A DNA stretch of 64,000 nt from Knoxdaviesia capensis (lineage: Eukaryota; Ascomycota; Sordariomycetes; Microascales; Gondwanamycetaceae). Every line of letters begins with the position of its first letter. Position 1 is the stretch's first letter. Shown here one piece after another: positions 1 through 10,000 of the stretch. Under the pieces are notes generated by a model. It saw nothing but the letters and a program-made list of their open reading frames with translations. It made no database searches and had not been told where the DNA came from. The translations under genes were made by a program, and so were the position numbers. The stretch is from the NCBI GenBank assembly GCA_001510575.1, contig LNGK01000007.1, positions 372,001 to 436,000 of the forward strand. Reading direction: 5' to 3'.

Positions 1-1207
1 TGTGGCCTGCCTTGCCGCGTATCTCTTTCGTTCCTCCATCTGTGTGTGTGCGGCTGGACCACGTAAAATCTGTAGCGGCCTGCATGATCACCAAATCTTT
101 CCATCTCATCCCTCTCTTTTTCTCTTCCTCCCCTTCTCCACGTCCTCCTTGTTAGGGAAATCACAATCTAATTTCCATATTCACCGTCCTCTCCTCATAT
201 TTTGCTTCTGCATCTTCACGATCTTTGCTAAGATACCACAATCAGTCACTCACTCACACCAAATCCGGCCACTAAACCTAAGCTCCTCCTCTATCTCATC
301 TAAGCTCGGCTCAAGCTTGCCCTTCTCCTCGTCTTCAAATCACCCTTTCCCCTCCTCTGGCGTCGATTTCCGATCTTTTGGATCCTTGATCCCAAACCTC
401 GGCCACGCGCTTTTCTGTGTTCCAACCTTATCATCGATTTTCTCCACCTCCCTCCACAGAGTTCTTTCTTCCTCACAACGAACTGTGCACATGCTCGAAA
501 TACTACGACAAGTCCCGAATCCACCAGGCTTTTCGTCGAGCCATTTTCCTCGATTCTCGCGCTGCAGCGGACAACCGTCTTCCGATTAACCGATTAACCC
601 TCGTCGAACCCTCATCCAGCCTTGGATTTTTTTTCGGTCTCTGCCACGTCTCTCCACCTTTCGCCGCCCAAAAGAATCTCTTCCATTTGCGTCTTTGACA
701 ATGTGCAAAGAGCTGACTCGGATGTAGCCTCATGCTTTCTCCGGTCTTCCTCTCCCCCTTCTCTTCCCCTGTGACCGACCTGCCGTAATCATCTCTGGCT
801 CCTGTCGATCTTTCTTCCGGGCACGCGCCGGCGCGAAGGCTGCATCTCTATATTTCTCCGACCGTGTGTCTCACCGTCGCTGGATCTGTCGCAACCTCTC
901 GTGACTCCGGTTTCCGACTCTACCGATACGATCTATACTATTTCCTAGATATCTCTCCTTCTCCTGTTCTTAGCGCTCTCTTCCTTCTTCACTCTCCCGT
1001 GTCTCTTACGTCCGACTAATGTGATAAAAACATTCCATCCACTCCCGAGCTATTTCTTATTCCCTGCCCCCAAAATTCCTTCTCCGCTTATTTCGCTTTC
1101 TTGTGCGCCTGCAGCAATTTTTCCCTCTCTGCCATCCTCCCTCGGCCTTTTCTTTTTCCCGCCTTTTGCGGTCCGTTTGTTTCCGGCTGGTTTTTCCTCG
1201 GGTCGAC
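1..1207. other. Pyrimidine-rich leader/promoter of the first Zn2Cys6 gene
   Basis: This stretch is strongly C+T-rich on the + strand, with short open frames full of Ser, Phe and Pro that look like by-products of composition, not genes. It most likely holds the promoter and a long 5' untranslated leader of the regulator starting at 1208. I see no tRNA, transposon ends or conserved protein. Short upstream ATG frames exist in the leader, but whether they are translated cannot be judged from sequence. Confidence 0.6.
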
Positions 1208-4200
1208 ATGCAGCAGACGCCGAGTGAGCGCGCGCACCTGACAACCCCTCCCGGTGCCAGCCTCTCGCATGCCGTCTCCGCGAACAACAACAACAACCAC
1301 AACCTCCACAACCGATCTCACGCCTACACCCCCTCGCCGTCGTCTATTCCCGGCGTACCACGCGTCCCCACCCATTCCATCGGCGCTGCCACCCTGCCGT
1401 CTCACGACCCGCCGAAGCCTCAACCACCCTTCCTGTCGTCCGCGGCGAACAGCAAAAGTTCCCTCACCAACTCGAGCTATAACAATGGGGGCGGTGGATT
1501 TTCGGCTGTAAATAACCCTTCCAACAACAGCAGCAATTCTGTCGCGACCACCGGCCCTTCGTCGAATGCCTACGGCGGCGGCAATCTGAACGACCCCGAT
1601 AGCGACGATCCGAGCGCCCTCCACAGCGCCGATGATAACGATGACGGCGACGACGGCGACCTAGTTCGGCTAGGGAAGCGGAAACGGCCAATATCTGTCT
1701 CGTACGTCTTTTTCTCGAGTCTCTTTCACCCCCTCCTGTCACATCTGGGGCGAAATACCCTCATTTCACCAGGTCGCGTTTGCTCACGTGCCCCTGTTGC
1801 GAGCCCCAAAACTCTATCAGAAACCCTGCTAACCTGGCTATTCTTTCTTATAGATGCGAGCTCTGCAAGCAAAGAAAGGTAAACTGCTCTTTTCCCCCTT
1901 GATTTCTCTCTTTTGCTGTGTTGCCGTGTTTCTATTTCGTCGTATGGCGGTGCCTGGTGCTCGTCTGCCCAGGGGCTTTTTTCGGCACCACAATTCCGAG
2001 GCAATATGCGACAAACCCAGTATTCAGTTCAGTCCTCCCTTCTTTTCCCGAAATCCACCAAACAAACCCTCGCACAAACCTAGTGGCACCCCCTCACTTT
2101 TCTTGACAACATCCCTTCCCTATCTACCCATCTGCCCGTTTCCTGTATCAATCTCGTTTGTTGTTTCGGGCTAGGTGGGTTTGCCTGCAAAGCCAACGCT
2201 GTGTATCGTTACTTTACCCACCACACCTGGCCGTGCGCCCATACCACAACCCTCCAATGGCTGTCATCATCGTACCACCCCACCTTTATCGAGGCCGGCC
2301 AGAGTTGGTCGCGTGCTCTCCTAACATGTTCACTTTCACCTTTGGCTGTGTATACGAGCCAAGCATCCGATTCTGGCCCATCCACGCTGTCTTGTCTCTC
2401 ATCATGACGGCATCCTGTCTCTTTGTATCCGCCCGCATGTCTCACGGCCTGGACCTGGCCCGATGTTACCGTCGGGGTCATGTTCCGTCCCGGTCGTTCC
2501 ATGCTCATGGTGTGGAGGACTTGACAAGCTTTCTTGTTTTTTTGTAGACACACCATGCCTTGGAGCCTTTATCTAACCGACACATCCTACGTATTAGGTG
2601 AAATGTGACCGTGGCCAGCCGTCTTGCGGATGGTGTACGAGGAACAATGCTACCTGCGAGTATAGAGAGCGCAAAAAGCCTGGTCTACGCGCCGGCTACG
2701 GACGGGAACTTGAACAACGCCTTGACCGGCTGGAAGAAGTGCTACGTAACCATTCCCAGATCCTCGAAACTGCCCTGTCGGCCGTGACCCAGAACAAACA
2801 AAGTGCCTCGGCATCCCAGGATATACATGATCCTTCTGCCGCCGATGGACCACTATCCTCAGTCCAACCACCGATATCAGGTTCGGCGGGCACAGGCCCT
2901 CTGGCGGCCTCCAACAATGCGGGCGCGATGGCGATGGGCCCTTCGTCGCGACCTGGCTACGGAGGCCAACCGTTATCGTCGGCTTCAAATCAACCCTACA
3001 ACTTTGGCTCGACTATTTCCGGCGGGGCATTACACGCCGAGTACCAACAGTCGGCGGGGCTTGCAAACAGCCATGCCCTTAGTTCGATTATCAATCGCGA
3101 TCCTCCGCAACAGCATGCATCTGCCGACTTCCGCACCGGGTACGACTCTGCCGGTGCTTCGTCGCAGCTTGCATCTCCCGAAGCTGCGCTCCAGGCTCGA
3201 TCCGACGGCGCAGGCAACGACGGCGAAAACGAACTGCCTCCCTACGACCTTCTCTACTCGCTTGTTGATCTGTACTTCAAACATATCAACACGTGGTGTC
3301 CGATCCTGCACCGAAAGACCACTCTCGACGCACTCTTTGGGGCCACCCCGTTGGAGGAAGCCGACCGGGTGTTGCTTCACGCCATTGTGGCTACTACGTT
3401 GCGCTACTCGTTAGATTCGCGGTTGACGGTGGAGAGGCGGGCATACTACCATGACTTGTCGAAGAAAAAGGTGCTGCTCTATGGCATGGCCAACTCTTCG
3501 GTGAAGAGCCTTCAGGCTCTGGTGATCTTAGCTTTAGACCTTTGCGGTAGTGGCAACGGACCTCCCGGATGGAACATTATGGCCTTGATCACACGGTCGG
3601 TTGTCCAGCTGGGCCTGTCGGTCGAATCGTCATCGCTGCTGGTGTCTCCAAACTTCACTTCAATCTACACGCTCCGAGCTATGGTGCTCCCGGATCCGAA
3701 AGATTTTATTGAAGAGGAGAGTCGGCGCCGTCTGTTCTGGATGGTGTATCTTCTGGACCGATATGCCACGGTGTCCACGGCGTTCGAGTTTGCGCTCGAT
3801 GACCGCGAGATTGATCGCATGCTGCCCTGTCGGGATGATGCTTGGATGAAGAATATGCGGGTATCGACACGGTGGTTCCGAGCCGATGACGAGAGATATG
3901 ATCTCCCAGAATACCGGCTTGCTAACCAAGAGAATCTGGGAGCATTTGCCTACTACATTGAGATATTGGGGATTCTGTCCAAGATCCACAAGTTCTTGAA
4001 AGAGCCGGTTGACATTACGGCGGTCAGCCAGGTGGAAAAGTGGCAAATGCGGTACAAGCAGCTCGACAGTGATCTGTCTCAGTGGCGGTTCAGTCTTCCT
4101 GGAGAGTATGGCAACATGTCAAAACTGTACCAGCCCAGCACCAAGCCGCTGAACTGTGGCTGGGTCATGCTGCAGGCGACGTACCACACGGCCATCATCC

Positions 4201-5246
4201 GATTGCACTCGTCGGCAGCATACCCAACCACACGATCGCCGATCTTTGCGCCGAGTTTCAGCGCGTCCCAGCGGTGCCACCAGGCAGTCGTACAGATCAG
4301 CGCGCTCAGCGAGTTTGTGCTGGCGAATCATCTGCTCAACAAACTCGGCCCGCCGTTTGCTTTCACGCTGTGGGTGGCTGCTCGCGTGCTCCTGGTGCAC
4401 GGCTCGACCGTCGAGCGCGTGGTGTCCGGCCAGATCTCGTTCTACGTCGAGTCGCTGCGCGAGATGGGGCGGTACTGGCCGGTGGCGGCGCGCTACTGCG
4501 AGCTGCTGGAGCGGGTGCTGGAGGAGCACCGCGAGAGCGAGACGCAGGGCGACGGGGTGACGCCGAGCACGGTGAAGATTCTCGCGGACATGCGGCGCAC
4601 GGCGTTCGACCTGGACTTCCTGATCTCGCGGCAGCCGCGCAAGCAGACGCCGACGTACCTGTCGCGCATGCAGGGTGCCACCACGCCGGTGCGCACACCG
4701 GCGCAGAACGAGCTCGAATACTTTGACGTGTTTGATTTCTTCAACGTGCCCCGCCTGCCGATGAGCGTCGACGGGTTTCCGGCGGCTAGTGGGCAGAACA
4801 CCGCTGGCGGCGCCGGCGGGCCTATTGGTGGGGCGGATGGGTCCGACGTCAACGGCGTCGACGGTGTTGGCGCGCGGGGCATGTCGGGCGCGATGTCTGT
4901 CAGCAGCCCGGTGGCCGGCCCGCCCGGCAATATGATGATGCCCGGCGCAGGGGCGTCCGCAGCGTCGGCCGTGTCGCAGGTGGGCGGCGGGGCGAACACG
5001 ACCGTGACGAGCTCCGGGATGACGCCCAACGGGCGCAGCGGTGGCGGCGGCAGCGCGGGCGGCGGGGAGATGAGCAGCAGCGCGGCGGCGGCGGCGGCGG
5101 CGGCGACAGCGGCCAGCATGGTCGGGGTGGCGAATAGCCAGCGGGCGGCGTCGGTGTTTATGAATGAGTTCAATATCACGAATTTCATGGTTGATGTTGA
5201 GCAGGATTGGCTGTTCAAGGCGGAGAACGGCAAGTTTATCAATTAG
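1208..5246 (+). CDS. Zn2Cys6 fungal-specific transcription factor (about 1055 aa)
   Basis: Nuclear DNA-binding regulator, inferred from three joined exons: 1208-1701, 1854-1878 and 2598-5246. The joins keep frame, with consensus donors (GTACGT, GTAAAC) and CTAAC branch sites before both acceptors. The zinc cluster begins CELCKQRKVKCDRGQPSCGW and continues to a sixth Cys, giving C-x2-C-x6-C-x6-C-x2-C-x6-C at about residues 166-193. A basic linker and a short coiled coil (ELEQRLDRLEEVL) follow. The middle region (about residues 385-700) looks like the fungal_trans domain, including ESRRRLFWMVYLLDR. N- and C-terminal regions are low complexity: Asn runs, acidic Asp patches, Gly/Ser/Ala and an eight-residue Ala run near 5085-5109. 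The 719-nt second intron inside the zinc cluster is unusually long, and exon 2 is only 25 nt. The target pathway is not recognisable; it does not look like XlnR or AmyR. Confidence 0.88.
1879..2597 (+). other. Unusually long (719-nt) intron inside the zinc-cluster coding region
   Basis: The donor is AAAG|GTAAAC, and the acceptor is ATTAG before GTG AAA TGT GAC (VKCD). A CTAAC branch-like site lies about 25 nt before the acceptor. The intron separates Cys1-Cys2 from Cys3-Cys6 of the zinc cluster. Most other introns in this window are 58-152 nt. Frames inside it encode nothing I recognise. Confidence 0.75.
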
Positions 5247-7047
5247 GGGGGGATGGTAGCAGTTGGCTGTGTTGTTTTTCTTGGGGGGTGTGTGTGTGTG
5301 TCTGTGTGTACCTGCCCAGTTGGTGGTACTTTTGTGTTCTGGTGTGGTCATTTTTTGATCTGCATGTGTGGTTCTTGTGATGGTGGTGGTGCAAGTCCTG
5401 TGTGAGCCATACTTGTTAGCATTTGATACCCCCTTTTTATTATATGGTTTTCTCTTTAGAGTATGATTGCTATTCTTGGTGTGAGTGAGTTGTATTATTG
5501 GTGTGAGTGAGTTGTATTATGTATTCTGCTCAAGACTACACCCAAGGACCACCTAAGGACCCAAATGTGAGGTTCCATATTATATTTCGTCGGGGTTTCA
5601 GTGATGAGAATTAGAGGCCTTAGGGTTAGGGTTCTCCTATTCTGATTCTTGGGCCAGCTTCTGGGCTTGACTTGGTGTGCTGATTAGGGCTATTTGGGAC
5701 ACTCTTGTATGAGACATCTAGTGTGTATGTCTGGAGAGATGTTCCTGTGGTGCTAGAAGTGTGGGTAGGAAGTTGGAGAGGAGATGGATGGGAGTGACAG
5801 CTTGGCCTCATACAATACTATGATAATCTAGGGTCCTCTGGTCTACATAGTTCATTTGGACATAAGAAACGTAGTAGATGCTCAGTATGGATGGAATGAC
5901 ACTGCACAATGATCTGGTGAGAGTATCCCAGATATCCGCCTTAGCTAGTGCTCCTCTGTCTAACCCTAAAAACTCCAACTATCACGGGCTAGTATTCTAT
6001 AGCAGTTCCTTGACTGACCTGCACACCAATATAGGAAACCATCAGGAGCACCTTCCTGAAGTGATGGCACTCCTAGAAGCCCTAACCTTCAGGCTTCAAC
6101 AAGAACAGCGCGCACAAAAACAAGCCAGATATATTCACGTGCCTAACCCTAGATACTAGATCTTATCACGATGTTTACTTGCTCTATTTACCTGCGTATC
6201 GTTGTGAATATTTCAGCAAATATCCGTGGTCCCTCGTAAACAAAAATACAGAGTATAAATATCTTCTGATGCTCCCGCCTACGTCTCAAACTGTTTTCTC
6301 CTTTCTTTTCTTCTTTTCTTCTCCAGCTACAAAAACAGGTCTTCATTTCTTTCTTGTCTAGACTTTTGAGAGCGTTCTTGTTCCTTTCTTTACCACTCTG
6401 GCTAAGTGGTTCCTTCTTTTAAGTTCAGACTTTGAACTTTTCTTTTCTTCTCTCGTCTTCTTCAGTGTTATTATTCATTGATATTCTGGGCTGTTACACT
6501 TGGTATGTTCACGATTAAAACTCTATGATGTTATCTCTTGGTTCTTTTATATCCAAGTTTAACAACTTCCCCTTCTCCTCTTTCCATTGTTTAGAGTTAT
6601 TTATTACTCTTACACTACTATCGTATGTTAACAAGAAGGCTCAAGTTAAGATTCCTTTGGACAATCTCTTGATTCAGTCTTGGTCTTTGATTTCAAGCTT
6701 AGCTACTGGTCTTTGACGAGTTGTCCTAAGTGCTCCTTCGTGATAGCTTGTTTCACGACTTCCTTTGCTCAGAGCTGTGTTTCTCTGGGCTTTCTTCATG
6801 TGAGTTAACTTCTATTAATACATATGACTGCTTGCTACCCCTATCATTATTTCATATGACCGTCACTAACTACGTGTGGTTCAAACTCATGTCATAGTCT
6901 GTTTGATTCATTCATTCATTACTAGACCATTGCCTATCTTTAAGTTATTCGTTCAGCACTTTGTGAGTTGACCTAGCCATAACAGAGTCTATATCAAGAG
7001 CAAGTCAACTAACAATCAACACAGTAGTGCTTGTTTAAGCCGAAAAG
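5247..7047. other. AT-rich intergenic region, no gene seen
   Basis: Compared with the neighbouring coding regions this is AT-rich. It holds a GT-rich run at about 5286-5310, a 22-bp tandem duplication at 5476-5519 and several TTAGGG/CCCTAA-like words (5619-5633, 5960-5970, 6080-6088, 6142-6152). The right end should be the promoter and leader of the gene starting at 7048. A 93-codon frame at 5878-6159 has no recognisable features and is not called. Confidence 0.55.
5476..5519. repeat. 22-bp perfect tandem duplication
   Basis: Two adjacent identical copies of a 22-bp unit, beginning TTGGTGTGAGTG and ending GTATTA, lie about 230 bp after the stop of the first regulator gene. It is a simple local duplication in a likely 3' untranslated or intergenic region. 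Confidence 0.85.
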
Positions 7048-10000
7048 ATGTGCATTGAACACTTTCGGCAGTTCAAGTGCCCCGGCCCGATTGCGAACGA
7101 GAATCTCACACATAATCAAACTTGGACCACATTTTGCAGTAACGTGGTGCCGTGCAAGACCGAAGAACGGTCTATTGAGATCGGCGTTGACAAAAATGTG
7201 TGTCCCCGCTGTTCTGGACAGCCCCATACCCTCCGTCGTGAAGGAGTTCGCACCCGGGTCCTGGCACCGGAAGGCCGCGACGCAGCGATCCAGGGCCTCC
7301 TCGCACCGGGCAACCTTCCGCGGAATGTGGTTGCAGACATTCCAGACAAGGTGCTAGTCGAGTGCACCGAGACCACCGGCGGCGAGTATGGCCTTCCCAT
7401 CCTGGAGTTTACGGGGGAGGACCGCGACATCATCCTGGCGTATGCATATGTCAGACGCCTCTCGCACCTCGCGCACTCGTTTGTCCGCACCCACTCCACC
7501 ACCGAAGTAGATGAAGTCAGCTTCTTTGAAATCTACCGGACGGCGTTCTGGGAACGCCAGTGCCACCGAGACGGCCACCATGCGAGTCTCTGCGCCTGTG
7601 ACAGCAGCACGGGAAGCACGATGCTCTTCAACCCGGCCAATGCCCTGCGCAACGACCTGGCCGACGCCTGCATCAAGAAGCTCGGGGATAGCTCCGACCA
7701 CCTCCAGCGAGTCGAGACGGATGCCGATCTCTCCGACCTGTGGAAGGAGCGCCAGGCCTACCTGATGGAGTATGCAGGCGAAAACGTCGGTGCCAGCTTG
7801 CGGGGCGAGGAGATGGACGCGCAGATGCTGCACAACTTCCACCTGATAAGCGATCAGGTGAAGACACGGGAAGATGCCTGGCGGGAGGCGGTGAGCGCGG
7901 CTTGGAGGGACATTCTCCGGGGACATTTCGCCAGCGATACTCGCGGCGATGTCGGCAGGGACCAGCTGCAGGCGGTCCAGATGAGAGTGCGGGCGTTTTG
8001 TCTGTTTGCCAAGGTCCCGATCATGGATGCGGGCCTGTCGGGGCGAAGATGTGGCTTCGTCCTCACCATTCTGCTGCGGTGCGCTGTCGGCGGCGCCTGG
8101 CCTGCGGTGTTCCCAGCGTTTGTGCCCGGGGTGGAAGAGCTGTGCCGCTCGATTGACCGGGAATTCGCCGACTTCGCCGGGGAGGTTCCGGCGTATTTCT
8201 CGCGGCCGATGATGGTGCCGCTGATCCCGGAGCCCGCGGAGGCAGGCTCTGACCTGCAAGGCCCGAGCCGGGCCTTGCAGTCTGGTGGCGAGAACAAGGA
8301 CAACGAGAAGAAGGAGCAGGAGAAGGGTCCGGTCCGCCGCCGGGGAAAGGGCCGCAAGACCCTGGAGAGAGAGGCTGAGCGCCGAGCGGCGATGGCTGCT
8401 GCCTTGGAGAACCAGGACGAGGAGATGCAAGAGGCCGAGGCTGACGCCGTTGGGCAGGATGGGGTGCTGGCGCCCACCGCTAAAAAGGTCAGAACAGCTC
8501 CCGGCAGACAGGCGAACAGCTTGGACAAAGGGGACTCCGCCAAGCCGAAGCGTTTCTTGTTGCCCAAGCCGCAGGGAGGTGGAAGCTCTCTGGCTGCCCC
8601 TGAGATGTCCGGTGGGACTTCTCTTGTTGTGGCAGAGCCTAACGACCAGGCTTCCTCTTCTTTGGCCGCTCCCATTGACGTTGGTGGGCTTGTTATGCCC
8701 ACAACCCCTGGCCAAGCAGCCGAAATGTTGTTGCTTAAAGATAGTCGCCGCCAGCCAAGACCGACTCTCTCACCCATCAACCAAGAGCCGATCCCGGACA
8801 TGCAGAAGGCCGCCGGCGATGTGGCGCCAGCGACGACGGCGCCGACTACCGGAGAAAAGGCACCTTTCACCGCCCATGTTCGGATCGGCCCCGCCGATCC
8901 CCCCACGCTGCGACGCACCAAGCCTCCCACCGAGCATGGCTGGCGCCGGTACCCGGACTACTTCCGGGAGCTGGTTGACCGGCTGGAGATGAAATATGCT
9001 TTCCAGACCGGACAGGTGCGGGCGTGTCGGATTTACCGAGAGGTCATGGATGCGACTGCGGCCGCGGAGGCCCGGCGGCAGGGGACTGCGGAGGCCATGA
9101 CCCAGTTCTCCAATGAGATTACCACCAAGATGGAGGTCGAGCTCGCCCACCTCGACAAAGCGGAGCGGGACCGGATGACTGCGGTACGGATCGAAAACGC
9201 CGTCGACGCCGCGGACTATGCGGCCATCGCCAACGAGACGACGGAGGAGCGGACCGAGCGGTGGCTCCGGCGCCGGGCGGCCTCGCCGTTCCAGCTGGAC
9301 ATCAACAACTCCATCCGGGAAGCGGTCGAGGACACGCTGCTATTCGTGATGCAGCATCCCGACGTGTACCTGGTCAAAGCCAACGATGTCGACTTTCGCA
9401 ATGGCATTGATTTCACCATGTTCGCTTCCAGCTCGGCCGAAAGAATCAAGAAGGTCCGGCAAGATCCGTACTTCGCCCAGCTTGCCGGCTACGAGAAGCC
9501 GATTCCTGTGCAGACTATTGAGTACACGCTGGTGGCGACTCCGATTCCCATGCCGGGATCCAACCGGATCCAGTACCCGCCTGTCGAGAAGAAATACTGG
9601 TGCCGTCCTAGTGAGCCTGACTCGGGCGATGACGACAATGAGGACGGTGGAAACGGCGGAGATGGCGGACACAGCCTCGACCAGCCTGCTGGTGGTGGAG
9701 AGCCTGGTGACGTCAACACCGGTGATGACGGAGAACAGGAACAGGCCCGCGACGAGAACAACTCCGGTGCACCCAACAACGGACTGACCGACGGAGATGA
9801 GAGCGTCGAGAAGAGCCATGGCGCAGATTCTGCGACCGACCCCGGACGGACGACTTACGGAGGTGTCATCGACTTGACGACCAACTCGGGACAGACGACT
9901 AGCGGAGGAGTTATCGATTTGACAACCGACTCTGGACTGACGACTAGCGGAGGTGTCATCGATTTAACAACCGACTCTGGACAGACGATTAGCGGAGGTG

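Noticed and set aside
2..589. 195-codon open frame at the left edge
   Set aside because: It is Ser/Phe/Pro-rich because the DNA is pyrimidine-rich, and it has no domain. It lies where the leader of the first regulator is expected.
4119..5351. 410-codon open frame on the minus strand inside the first regulator
   Set aside because: It is antisense to a well-supported exon and its Arg/His/Pro-rich composition is a shadow of the GC-rich coding strand.
5878..6159. Small gene of 93 codons
   Set aside because: AT-rich non-coding context, no domain and no splice or leader signals; treated as chance.
6860..6900. tRNA gene suggested by a B-box-like GGTTCAAACTC
   Set aside because: No A-box, acceptor stem or anticodon arm could be found around it. 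No tRNA was recognised anywhere in the window.
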